From Diprion similis (Eukaryota; Arthropoda; Insecta; Hymenoptera; Diprionidae): a stretch of 64,000 bases of DNA. Position numbers and translations under genes: made by a program. The stretch spans positions 5,704,001 through 5,768,000 of the forward strand of contig NC_060116.1 in the NCBI RefSeq assembly GCF_021155765.1, given 5' to 3'. The notes beneath the pieces are model-generated. The model was not told the origin of the DNA, searched no databases, and saw nothing but the letters and a program-made list of their open reading frames with translations. Positions 12,668 to 24,434 of the stretch are shown in pieces (positions within the stretch are counted from its first letter, which is position 1; each line of letters starts with the position of its first letter).

Positions 12668-13649
12668 GTAAGAGTTCATCATGCGGATGCCCTCCCCTTT
12701 TCTATCGCTGCAGCATAAAGCGGAGCGAAACGCTTTCTCGGTGTTGAACCGATCGACCGACTTAACAATACGATGTTGCTGCTGCCGTCGCCGCGTAAAA
12801 ACCGTCGAAATCGAAAATTGGAAAGAGAACGTTCATTTGCCAGATTGTAAGGTTTCAGTTTATTCGGGTCGAGTTGCGCAGGTAGTAGCAACACGGCAGT
12901 TCCGATAAAATTCTATGCGCCGCAGATCGTCTATATACGAGTTTTTTCGAACCAATGAACACGAGGAACTCACTCACACATAATAATTAATATGATGAGA
13001 AAAGAAAACCTGCAACCTTCATTCATTCAAACGAAATCGACTGGTTGACCCATTTTAGAGCTCAACGTGTCGTTTTTTTTCCTCGTCTTTCCGTTTCACA
13101 TAGGTAGAAATTAATATAATATTATGCGAATTTTTGTCTAATTTACTTTTCACATCAATGGACTATAATTGTTTTTCTGTCTAGCAAATATGATTGATAA
13201 CATTTTTCGATCTTTATTTCTTCTTCGCCAAGCTTTATTGCGATTCACTTGCCTGTCGTGAAATTAGCTTAAATGTGGATCAAATTTTTAATCGACCATG
13301 ACAGTGACTTTAACCGGGCACACAGAGAAGCGATTCGTAATATAGGCAAAGGCTAGTCGCATCACGAATTGCTTGATATGATTGAATTAGCTCTTAACGG
13401 TGATACCAATATGTTTTAAAAACGTATTTCTTTGACGATTCATTTCATCTTCTTTTCTTCTACTTCTTCTTTAACCCTGTTTGTTTTGGTTAGAAAAAGT
13501 TATCGAGTATATAACAAGCATATTGCAGCATAGAACGAACCATGCTAGTATAAAAAAAAGTCTCAAAATTCGCTGTCGATATTAGTGCAACCGATACCAT
13601 CCGCAAATCTATATTGCCCGCGTTTCGCGATTACGTGCTAAGCCTGTGA

Positions 13650-14006
13650 ATGGGATGCAGATCGGGCTGCAAAAACGTTGACAAAATTGACAATGCCAAT
13701 CGAAAGTGTTGCAAGGATATTTATGCATGCACGATGTGCACCTTAAACGAAAACCAAGTCGCTCCTCCGCGATTCGCTCGGCTTGTAAACGATCTTCCTG
13801 GCCTAATGCAAGTCGCACGATCCATCGAGTACATATACCAACTGCATGCAACTAACGCGATGTGCAGAACCTGCACGATTAGCCCCTGCAGGCTGCAGAA
13901 CTCTGCACAGCTAGTTCAGACCGTTGAGAGTGTTGCCTGCAGCAGCAGCAACAGCAGCAGCAACAGCAGCAGCATGGTGCTCATCGGTAGACAGTGGCTA
14001 AGGTAA
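13650..14006 (+). CDS. Candidate cysteine-rich ORF, 118 codons
   Basis: ATG at 13650 opens a frame ending in TAA at 14004-14006. The peptide begins MGCRSGCKNVDK and has about twelve cysteines, with a Ser/Asn run encoded by the interrupted CAG-type repeat at 13939-13973. There is no signal peptide and no recognised domain. The cysteines largely reflect a high local density of TGCA motifs, so base composition alone may explain the pattern. It lies just upstream of cluster gene 2 and may be part of its control region. Confidence 0.15.
   Translation: MGCRSGCKNVDKIDNANRKCCKDIYACTMCTLNENQVAPPRFARLVNDLPGLMQVARSIEYIYQLHATNAMCRTCTISPCRLQNSAQLVQTVESVACSSSNSSSNSSSMVLIGRQWLR
13939..13973. repeat. Interrupted CAG/CAA trinucleotide repeat
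   Basis: About eleven CAG/CAA triplets in a row, visible directly. This is the usual interrupted pattern of insect opa-like repeats. Confidence 0.9.
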
Positions 14007-14433
14007 AAGAAGTAGGTCGGTGAGAAGCGACATGAGGAGGTAACCGCGAACTCGCGTCAGTCGCGTGAAGATATTCCTCGAGTGAGCAGGTGCTACGTCA
14101 AGAGAGTCGATCATACTGACCTGCCGATTCTTGCCGATCGCCGATTAATTTATCGCGTGATTTTGCTCCGTTGTGTTCGACGTAAATTGGGGATAGTAAA
14201 AAAAAAAAAAAAAAAAAAAGAAGGAAATATTGAAAATTAGAACCCATTTTTGTTTCACACTGAGCAATGGGTCCTTAAATACCAAACGACATTTGTTTCC
14301 TTTCCTGATAATAAGAATCCGGTCACTAAAGTTTAGTGAATCTGTTGCAAAACGTACATTTTTTGAAAATATAAATTCCTCCGAGAGTGCAGACGTAAAT
14401 AAATACATCACCGGAAGTATTCAAACCACAGCG

Positions 14434-17400
14434 ATGGCGAGGTTTGAGGTAAAAATAATTCTACCCCCTCATACCGTTTATTAATTTCATAATGCATTTA
14501 ATTTTTCAGGTAGTGCAGGGCTTTTCCCCTCTTTGGGGTAACTAACTTTGTCAGTTATCCGATCACCTTCCTCCACGTGTTCCGATATTCTGTTGGGAAA
14601 AGAATGTATCAATCACGTAATTAGTACTGATAATTTCTTTACGAATCCTTCGATGATCGCACTGATCTTTCCAATTCTGATCGACCGGTGTGCGTATTTG
14701 ACGAGGGAAAGTATTGGCCAGATTCTGCTTCACTTCCGGAACGTGATGACACAGTTCTAGCGATGTAATCATCGATATTGCGAGGGGCGAACTCACGGCG
14801 AGAATTTGAATTCGTTACGTATCTTCACCCACACGCGGTGGTAAAACGGTGGAATCGGAATTGCGAAAATTAAGTAAAAGCACGATGAGGTTTCAAACTC
14901 TTTTGCGCAAAACGACGACGTTTTACGTGCCGAGAATGTACGATTAAGAGATATTTAGCGAAAGTAATCTCAATTTCCACGCCCCGGTGAAGAGAAGGAC
15001 CATTTACTGCAATTGAGGAAACAATGGTATAAGTCCAGAATAACCCGTCGACTAGTTAGCCTTAATTGGTGGGTAATTAATGTCGGTCAAAGTGTTGCAA
15101 TATGTAGAGCGTTAAGTATGCACGGTCGCAAGACGAAAGGCACACGCGACATGTGTGCAGCATATCTCCAGCGATATAGCATCCCAATTACAGTCTCGAC
15201 CTCAGATTGTCCGAATTCCACTTCGTTGACCAAGTAGCAAAATTTCTTTACTCGATCGTTAAGAGCTGTAACCTTAAATGTCCCCTTTTCATTGTCTCAT
15301 TACTTCGTCAATAAATTACCGATTCTCTGTCATAAACTTGAGTTCTAAATCACAGTAACGAGGCTAACGATCTGCGGTGATATTCACGCTATTCCATTGG
15401 AGATTGTAACGCTGCAGCGGAAGAAGAGTCGTGATTTCTAAATTTCACTGAGTTGATAATCGCACGCGTTTTAAGTGCACGCGGTGTTCCAAGCCGCCAT
15501 TCACGTCTCGGATGCGAGTTATCAGTGACAAATAACCAGGCTCGTTGAGTTACATCCGACGAGACACGCGTTTGTACCCGCAGCTGCACGCGATGGTGTG
15601 TATAGAAAATTGCACAGGCAAATAAGACGGCGAGATTATTTCGTACCTACACACACTGGACTTTCGAAAATGTTTTGAAACCCATTTTATATGCGTGTCA
15701 TTGCAACGCGGTCGACACGGTGAAATAAGCATGAAATAGGAACACGCGCACAAGTCGTAGAGATTAGGATATTACCCTGTGGAATGGATCGAATACACGT
15801 ATAACGGGGATAGAAGTCATTCGGTACAAAAATCAATCATCGGTTAAAATGACAGCTGAATCATGGATCTGTGTAGCAGCTGAAAGGTGTCCCATTGACC
15901 TAGTGAGCAGCCTACGTTGCCGTGAATGAAACAATATAATTTACCGCCGAATCACCCTGATAATGATGTCGCTATATAAGCTATCGATTATACTGTCTAT
16001 GGCGGCGCCAGCACATGATCGATATCTTAGAAATTACCTTTCGTTTCACATTGATATTTTATTTCGCAGGTAGTGCTGGTCCTCGCTTTGGCGACGGTCA
16101 TCGTCACCTCGACGAGTGTTCCTCCGGCGCCGAGCTACACGAGAACAATGTTAAAAGTGGCGAGAAGTTTGCCAGGGGAGACGGAAGAGGTGAAGGTCCG
16201 AACGAGCGAGGGTAATCTGGCGACTTTGATAGTGAAAAGGAGAGACCACCGAATAGTTCAGACGGAAGGAGGAACCAGTGGAACGAGCAGCGAACCCGAA
16301 AGGCGTTTGCAGAATGAATCGAACGTGGTCTCGGAGGTTAGAAAGTCGCAAAATCAGAACGAAGAGGCTCAGAGAAGACTGCAGGAGAACGAGCAGGTGG
16401 CGAAGATTCGTAGCCAGGTAACGGGGCCAGTTACCGATCAGGAAGGGCCGTCGAAATTCGAACGGAAGAATCTTAGCCAGGTCGGTGAGGGCCTGATGGA
16501 GTACGGAAGCTGGACGCCACTTGGCGGAGGTTCGGAAAGGGTTCTGGAAGAGAAGCTGCAGGCAGAGGAGCCCTTATACACGAATTGGAAACCAGTCGAG
16601 ACAGGGCTGCACCGATCGGCGAATTTCGCGCGTTACTCGAAGCCGAATTTCGATCATCAAGGTCTGATATTCGCCGGAAGAAACGTGGAGAAGAGATCCG
16701 ACCGGGAAGTCTCGTTCGAGAAATTGAACCCCGCGATAATAGTCGGGAATCAAGATGAGCGACACGCGTTCCTGCCGAACCAGCCAAGACCGGTGACGAG
16801 GACGAACGTCGGCGCTAATGTCTACAAGAATAGAAACGCGAAGAATGTACCAGCGGAAGTGACGATAAGGTCGGAGATCAACGTGAAACCGGCTTCCAAG
16901 AGGTCGCCGATGACCTTGGACGCCGACGGGACGCCGACCATCCACGGACAACGAGTGCCTGATGACCCGATGGACAAGATCCAGACGTGGAGGAACGCCA
17001 GAGTAATAAACAACAAGCTGATACCAGAGAGCGCAACGGTCGTTACTCTCGATCCTTCGAGCAATTTTTACGCAATTGACAAAACGGCCGATCGTCAGAG
17101 GTTCGAGAACTTTTTCGACGACGTCAATCGACGGTACGGAAGGAATTACGACGCGGAAAAGGCGAACGTGTACTTCGAATGGGACCCGAAGAATTATCAA
17201 AACGACGCTCTCAAGGCCGAGATCTACAACGCGGCTGGTGACGGGTACAATTCCAACGTTCAAAAGCGAATGCTGCACCCGGACAGTGTCACAAATTACC
17301 CAAACTCGCAAAGTTACACTCCGGGAAGTCAGAAGATCGCCCCGGTCGCTTTAAAGCCAGGAGTGAGAGCCCCGGTTCTGCAGTATGCTCATCCGGAATT

Positions 17401-19737
17401 GGGTGTGCAGCCGGCGAAGATCGTGAAGAACGAGGTACGGCAGCCCGAAAGCTACTCGGAGAGTCAGCCGACGTTCACCTCGGAGACTCGACAGAAGAAG
17501 AAGTACGTTCTGAACGATAAAAACGTCGTGGACTCGTACTCCTCGAAGTACTATTACCCTAACCACCGTTTCTACGGACTGAAACCTCAGAACGACCCGC
17601 CATTCTGGGTGAAAATATCGGAAAACCTTAAGAACCAATTTTCTACCGGTGTTGAAAAGGTCTCCCAACTTACGCGTCCAGTTTTCGACCCCCTGGTGGA
17701 AGCGACGCAAAAGATCTCGAAGAACTTGGGTCTTTCCCAGGACGTGGCGCAGAACAAAGTTGGAACCGTTGCCTCGGGTTCGTCCATTCTCATCCCTGCT
17801 CTGGGTCTCGTTGCTTCCGGCGCTGCGCTGGGAATAGGCGCTGTCGCAGTTGGCAGATACCTGGACGTTGACGTCCTGAAGAGGTCAGGCGAAGACGAGA
17901 TTGATCTGGAGCATAAACGAGCCCTCGAAGCGTCAGCGAAGAAGCTTCCTGAGTACGGAAATGAGCCGAACGGACCAAACAGTCGGGTCGAGGGTGAGTC
18001 AAGGACGTGGCAAGCGTCGTTCGCGAGCCCAAATCGGGCGGCTAGTTTTATTCAGACGTTTGAAAACGAGCCAGTCAATGTAGCCGAGGGGGAAGAGCGA
18101 AGCCAGAGCCGAGAAGACGACGACGGTGTCTTTCTGGTACTCGAAGAATCGAACGATTCGGACAGGATGGAAAACCGTGAGACGAAACCGGTTGTTGACG
18201 AGCTGGAATACGTGGAGACCGGAAGACACAGACGAAGCATCGATGGTCCCAACGTCCTAAGCTTGGAATCGGAAGTGGCTGATTGGGTGCAAGACAAACA
18301 GTTTCAAAGAAAGAATTTAGATAAGATAACGGAAATTGTGGAAATCGACGTACCCAGAGGCGGAAATATCGACGTTACCGATGTGCAGCTGCAGAGGACG
18401 AAGAAACCCGAGTCTCAGAATGCGGGTACGATCCTTGTCGTCGAGGGTGATGAGAACGTGTCGGAAACGGCGGATTTCGATCAATCCGCTGTCGAAGACG
18501 TGGCGAAGATCGTCGGTGAAATGATAAAACAGTCGGAGAGCGCGGAGGGGGAATCGCAAGGTCAGAAGAGGTCGAAGCGCAGTTTGGGAACGGATCAGGA
18601 GCTCCAGGACACTTTGCAGAATTTGGAAAACGCGGAAGTCGCGGAAGCCGGACACGTCGAGGGTGACTGGGCGAACACACCCTGCGCCAAGAGGATATTC
18701 TGCGACGCGATGATCCTCCGGGGTCCCGACGCTGTGATTTTTATGGAAAAGAAGATGGCGTCCCTACTGGCATTGTGAGTACAGAGAGATGTCACGTGAT
18801 CAAAGCCTCTTGAATCCCACGGTCCGACTAAAACGTCCTGCGATAGCTCGGCGTGCAGAGACTATAGCTAAACAACGACGAAGCATAGAGTCTGAGCGGC
18901 CTCTCCATGTATAACTTTCTTTCAGCTTTCGCTTCGCCGAACAAACGTCCTACTGACTGATTCAACTCTTACCTCCTAGCACAGTTTCACTTCATTGCCC
19001 AGTTTGGATAGTTGGCGCGCAAAAAAAAAAAAAAAAAACTCACTCTGCACGGACTCTAAGTCTCTGACCAATACCGTCGAGTCGGATTACGTCGGCTTGA
19101 CGTTGCGCGCTAGAGAAGCTAACGAATTACAGAAAAGCAAGAAGGTTTTTTATGACCTTACGCGTCAAGAACGCCTCCAACCAACTAGGAACATAACACG
19201 ATCCATGCACTATTAGCGTTTTTAAGCAAACGTAGTTTTCTAAGCCTGTAAACAAATCAGCCGCTTGCCTCGTCAATTTTGCAATAATTAACGAGATAGG
19301 GCAGAAAGCACCGTTTGTGACCACCCTTAAGTATAATGTTTTGCTTGTTTTCAGTTCTATCAATCTATCCCATTATTGAATTCATTACGAAAACATACAT
19401 TGCAAATAATATTAAATTCTTTCGTAATTATCTGTTTAAAAAGCAATGATTATTATTTGCAAGCACGTCCTTATTTGCATGCGATTGATATGGCCACAAA
19501 TGGATCAACGCATGGCTACAGACGGTACTAAGGTGGTAAAAAACGGTGCAATCTGCCACTTCACCCCGTCAGGTTTAATGCACTAAGCCTTAATATTTCC
19601 ATATTTTTTTCAGGATACAACCGAGCGCCGCAAACCAGGTGTCGAGTCACTTCGAAGAAGTCATGGACGCTATTCGCAGGCACGATTGTTCCGGATTCTT
19701 TTGCCCCCAAGCGAGGCCGGGAAACGTTTTCTTCTAG
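14434..19737 (+). CDS. Very long secreted/single-pass membrane protein with C-terminal four-cysteine module (cluster member 2)
   Basis: Three exons encode about 947 aa: 14434-14448 (MARFE), 16070-18774 (901 codons) and 19614-19737. Exon 1 joins in phase 0 to the signal peptide VVLVLALATVIVTSTS; this exon choice is inferred, while exons 2 and 3 are firm. Residues about 30-570 are charged, low in hydrophobics and probably disordered. A glycine/alanine-rich hydrophobic segment spans about 577-600. Several basic cleavage-like sites occur; the clearest are RHRRS near 18220-18240 and KRSKR at residues 838-842, just before the module. The module is C877-X5-C883 and C932-X4-C937. The intron between the cysteine pairs is phase 2, exactly 23 residues after the second cysteine, as in cluster gene 1. 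A poly(A) signal candidate is at 20262. Function is unknown. It could be a proprotein whose C-terminal part is released by a furin-type protease, which is inference. Confidence 0.8.
14449..16069 (+). other. Intron 1 of cluster gene 2
   Basis: About 1.6 kb. Near 14506 an acceptor (ATTTTTCAG) is followed by GTAGTGCAGGGC, closely resembling the true exon-2 start (acceptor then GTAGTGCTGGTC) at 16070; a donor-like GGGGTAACT follows at about 14537. This could be a decayed alternative exon. A TATA-like CTATATAAG sits near 15971, about 100 bases before exon 2. Confidence 0.4.
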
Positions 19738-20261
19738 CTCGATACTTGGACGCGATGTATAATGTGCGGGAAAAACGTTTCCTCGGCAGTACATCAAGGA
19801 GCTATAGCTGACATATAGCCGATACTTAACAACCGGAGAGATGAAGTTAACCGACCAAGAGAGCGAACCTCTACTCTGCAAAGTATCCATATCTGTATAC
19901 GGTCAGAGAGAAAGTTTCACCGTCTTGACGAGGAGAAGTTGTCATACGGAATCTAATCAGATCGTTCATACACAGTTGGGTGCTTGTTGACTCTTCAATA
20001 TTTTCTTATATTCGGTTTTTCTTTCCTTGAGTCTCTGCTCGTCGTTTTCAGTATTGTACACTCGTTCGATGCTACAGTTGGTTTTTAGAAAGTATTCAAT
20101 GATTCAAATTTTGTCAATGACGTAGTTGCGAAAAACAATTGTTCATTGTTTATACCACGTTCGTATTTTTGCTCTGTTATAATGAGGACGTTTGAATCGT
20201 GCCAATTATGCATCAGCGAATTATTAATAATATCCATTTTTTCTTCACCAATATTCAAGAG

Positions 20262-20267
20262 AATAAA
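20262..20267 (+). terminator. Candidate polyadenylation signal, cluster gene 2
   Basis: AATAAA about 525 bases after the gene 2 stop. Other hexamers may be used instead. Confidence 0.3.
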
Positions 20268-22100
20268 GATTAATATTTAAAGGTAAATTACTACGCTATA
20301 CATATGTAAAGTATTCCAGGTTGAAGACGCCAAATTGTAAATAGCCATCACCGTAATATTCCTATTTAATACACATTCTTAACTTAAATTATCACAAAAC
20401 AAACGCATAGCTTATAGGATAGCTGTAGGAGGACCAAGATTCGTTAAAATGGTCAAGTCGGAATCGGCGAATACCCGTTTTCAAATCACCTCCTTCGTGT
20501 AAAGATTACAAAACTGTAATCGCAGTGAACAATTTGTCGTATTTCATGTATCGCGCTCAAAATTTTGCTGTAGCAAAATTATTAGTTAGGAAAATAAAAT
20601 GAGGCAAATTTTTTTCCGGGGCACGGAAGAGATGGACGAGAAAGTTTCGTCGCCAACAAACTGTTATCGGTAATCATGGTTCTCGAAATACATCGAGATT
20701 AGAACGTAAGCTAGTTGTAAGCCAAATAAATCTTATACCAGTTAACTAAATAATACTGTACTACTATATATAATATATATACTATACATATATTAGTATA
20801 ACACTGTGTGCGCAATATGTACTGAAAAATTGACAAATAAACTACGTTTGTTTTTTACAAAAATTAAAAAAACGAGATTGAATATTCATGTTCAAACTTC
20901 TATTTTTCACTCTTTTTACTCAAGACTTAAGGGAGTAAACAAAATTGCAAAACACAAAGTGGACAAACAGGAATTTTTATTGACGCTTGTGCGATCTCGA
21001 ATTACTGACGAAACTATGATTGTTTGTTCGAAAAATATTGCATCAGCAGAAGACCTGTTCCGCGGATAGTGGCTCTTGCATGAGCAAATTCCGAAGGGAT
21101 CAAGCAATTTCACCATTCTACAACTGACGGGTTACGTCGATACTTCATGGCTGCAGCATTCCGTATTGAATAAAAATTCAAACGAATTAATCAGCCTCAA
21201 ATTCCAAAGATTTCAATTGAAAGAGAGTTCGTTGTAAGACAAAATCAGTTCCCTACAATTTCGACAAATCGATTTTGATTTACAAACGGTCTTATTTGGC
21301 TGAGAACAGCCAGTCCAGTTAAATTAATATTTCGGGAAACTCCTTACGTTTTTTAAAATGTATATCCGACAATCATAATGATATCGAGATATCAAATTTC
21401 AGAGTGTGAAGCAGGAATTGCAAATATTCAGCATAAATCTAAAATTACAACAACCTTTAGTCAGCTGTTGAGCCTGTTAAGTTCGTTGATGCATTTATAT
21501 GGCCACTTAAGCGAGTTCTTCCAAAGTATGCGAACATCTTTTACAGACATGTTTCGCTCGTTTAACCCGATCGGCTACGATGGCGGTAATTTCATGTAAT
21601 CACGCACGCGTGGTTAACTAAGTGAAGAAACTGCAAGGACTAACAAGACAACTTATAGTCCTGAAACAACTACATTGTCACACATATATTGTTAAAAATG
21701 AAGAAGAATGGGAAAAGTTTCGAGTTTTCTCTACTTATTTCCAGCTAAGTGAAAGTAACCCTACGCTGAAAGCATACGACTCGGTTCCAAAGACAATAAA
21801 CCTAACAAGACCAGGGACAATAATTTGAGTAATTATATCGCATTTTACGACATAGAAAACAATGCTTTGCCGGTTAGATGCATCGCGAAGAATACGTGGT
21901 GGGAAGAATGAATGGCCAGACTATAAGCTCCTCGGAAAAGATGACATATCCTCATTTTTATTTACACAGTTGAAGTCAACTTTTTCCACTGATCTCAGCG
22001 TATGAGCTTTTACTTTTCTACACACACGATCAAAGTGGACCTGATTAATTTATTTCCAATTAAAGTATTTTTCTATTGAAGGGCAAGAACATCAAAGACT

Positions 22101-22108
22101 TATATAAG
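22101..22108 (+). promoter_or_regulatory. TATA box-like element before cluster gene 3
   Basis: TATATAAG lies only 19 bases before the ATG at 22128. With usual TATA-to-start spacing, transcription would begin at or just after this ATG. An in-frame TGA at 22077 rules out an upstream start in this exon, and the next in-frame Met would lose the signal peptide. Either the leader is nearly absent or the element is not used. Confidence 0.3.
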
Positions 22109-22127
22109 AGTAGCGAAAACTTTGAAA

Positions 22128-23758
22128 ATGATTTGTTGTTCGCGTATTTTGATATTCGGTGTGACAGTCGCGGTAGCATTTGCTTGGGTCCAAGAAAACG
22201 ACTTCGTAAAAAACCGTGGAGTTCGAGTCCAGGTCGGATCCATGCTTGCTGAAGTTGCAAAAGAGTTAATTCAGCGATCGGCAACAAATAGCCAGGTGAG
22301 ACAGAAACGATTCGGAATAAATCAACTCTGATGTTTGTGAAAAATTGATTGATGATATTTTTCCCGAAGCATGATCGGTAATTGAAAACGCCTTACAGGT
22401 ACTGAGTTTGAACTTATCAAATTTGCTGATACTTTTGGTACTCAAGGCGGTCGTTTTCGGGGCTGGATACATGGGGCACCATGGATACAAAACGCGCGAG
22501 TTGGACAATGGTAATTATTACATGTATAAACCGAGTTAGTGACGTTGATGTATCAAAACGTTGAATCAAAAATCTCTATTTTTCATCTTTAGAATACCTT
22601 AAGAAGTCGATTTAAGTGAAAATCTGAGTTTCTTGATGCTGTATTAACAGTTTACTAGATTTCAAGTAATCCTAAGTTTTCAGAATAATCACTTTTTTCA
22701 AAGATGCATCATCGCAATAACCTCACAAACTTCAGTCTGATTAATATACAACTTTCTGTAATGGTAATAACGTAATCCAAAAGCGATGTAACATAGACAC
22801 GTGATACTAAATTCATTTTCTCTGCACAGAACCAATAGTTTCCGAGAGTGAGGTAGCCCTGGCCTTGGGCTACCTCGTCGGTGACAAATGTCTTTACAGA
22901 GCAGCCTGTGAAGTCCCTCACAAAGCCAAAGAATACCTCGGAGCCGCCGAAATGCTTCTGCAAACCTTCAAGCTCATGCCACAGTATGTTTTTGGTCGTT
23001 GCAATACGCAAGTCACGTCAAGTCAAACGTTGAATTGAACGTATATCACCTGAGATTTGATACGTAAATGCAATGACTAGTTCATTGAAGCACGTGGCCT
23101 TAGAAGGAATCTATAGTCAGTTTTTACTGGCTGCGTTAAATTTCATTTATTTTTAATACAAATACCCGGAAAAAGTTTTCATTCGCACGATAATGATGCC
23201 AAGAAATGTATTCCTGTAATCAAATTAGTAGTTATCGTAAGAATACATTTCGTGATCTTATTTACGCACGAAATCAAATTTTTTTGGATATTTTTGTTCG
23301 GAATTGCGTGTGGAATTACGCTGATGGCGCCATTTTGGAATCAGTGATGCGTAGGCTTTGTAAAATTCAAAATAAGTGACATTTTACTTCGATCGGTAGA
23401 GACTGACTGTATAGCATCCTCTTAATACTCTAAGCTATAATTTACCGTGAATCGAGTTATTTCAGGTGTTGGTAATGTTTTTATGACTGGATATTGGCGG
23501 GCTATTTTTTACTTTTACATTTACTGTACGCTAGGTATGATTGGTCAGTGTATGATATAGTGACGTCGACTTGACGTGTTATAAGCTGTAATAGCAAAGT
23601 TATTGCTTGTTCACAGATCTGTTCCCGTGGAGCTCGACAAGTACGAAAACACTATTCTAGAGCTAAGGAAAGCTGTGGAATATGGATCGGCCGGGAAGTG
23701 TCCGCCGCAGTATACTTGCAAGAAGGAAAATATTGACAAGTTTTTGAAAGACGCGTGA
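22128..23758 (+). CDS. Small secreted/single-pass membrane protein with four-cysteine module (cluster member 3)
   Basis: Four exons encode 191 aa: 22128-22295, 22399-22510, 22830-22983 and 23617-23758, with donor/acceptor phases 0, 1 and 2 all consistent. The N-terminus MICCSRILIFGVTVAVAFAW is a signal peptide. Exon 2 encodes a hydrophobic segment at about 60-80 (LLILLVLKAVVFGAGY), followed by a His/Gly/Tyr-rich turn. The module is C114-X5-C120 and C173-X5-C179, with an amphipathic Ala/Leu/Glu-rich helix between. The intron in the module is phase 2, 24 residues after the second cysteine, against 23 in the two larger genes. This is the compact form of the family: it lacks the long disordered region of members 1 and 2. 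AATAAA lies at 23830-23835, 72 bases after the stop. Family and function are unrecognised. Confidence 0.8.
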
Positions 23759-23829
23759 GATCGTAGGAAATCACAATAATATCGCAAATCTATTTCATAC
23801 TTTGTCATTAATGCTGTAATCTATTTTAT

Positions 23830-23835
23830 AATAAA
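23830..23835 (+). terminator. Polyadenylation signal AATAAA, cluster gene 3
   Basis: Canonical hexamer 72 bases after the TGA stop at 23756-23758. Confidence 0.6.
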
Positions 23836-24434
23836 GTATCGAGCAATTAGTCATTGTAATCTCCGATTACTGACAATATTTCATTTTCCCACACTCATAA
23901 CTTATTCATGTCAAAACAACGTTTACATGGTATTTATATACATTATTGCAATATTGATAACAACGCAGTAGTACGATATTGAAAATACAGTTTCAAGACT
24001 ACGTAATTTATCATTGAAAATACATACGTATGCATACCAGATCATAATTCTATCGCTTCTTCGCTCCTAAAGCGTCAGTTATCGCAAAAAGAGTTGTCGA
24101 TTCTCATCTTTCGTAGTAAAACAGTCTTCGCCTGGTATGTGACACTTGATAAACTTGATACGCTTTAAAAGAACTTCGATTAAATACTTTCTAGCCTTTT
24201 TACTTCAAATATGGTTAGTTGTCGGAAAAATGACAGTCGTAGAATATATGGTTCCAATCGTTTAAATCGACACACTGTTTTCCGAATCTCCACTGAACGA
24301 CCACGTGATCTATGCACGATATTTACGTTTTGTGTCCTTGTTAACTGCGTGATATTATGCCGCACTCTGTCTCTCTCGACGCCGATTTGTATACTCGAAG
24401 TGCTCGAAGCCTACCCAGAACCCACTACGCTGTA

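Larger units (their letters stand above)
19738..22127. other. 3' region of cluster gene 2 and intergenic DNA
   Basis: It contains an AATAAA at 20262-20267 that could end gene 2, and AT-rich patches near 20760-20800. Open frames at 20806-21069, 21378-21599 and 21622-21828 lie close together in front of cluster gene 3. None has the CX5C pair, so I cannot call a further family member. The middle frame has an acceptor-like TTTCAG at about 21405. Confidence 0.4.

Noticed and set aside
15971-15980. TATA box for an alternative start of cluster gene 2
   Set aside because: The only ATG between it and exon 2 (at about 16015) reaches a stop after four codons, and no signal peptide could be made without an upstream exon.
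16574-17311. 245-codon minus-strand frame opposite cluster gene 2
   Set aside because: It lies wholly antisense to the 901-codon exon, has no domain, and its Val/Arg/Leu pattern is the mirror of codon use in the plus-strand gene.
2980-23758. Osiris (DUF1676) gene cluster
   Set aside because: Osiris genes are also tandem, secreted and insect-specific, but their N-terminal cysteine pair and AQXLAY motif are absent and the cysteines here are C-terminal.
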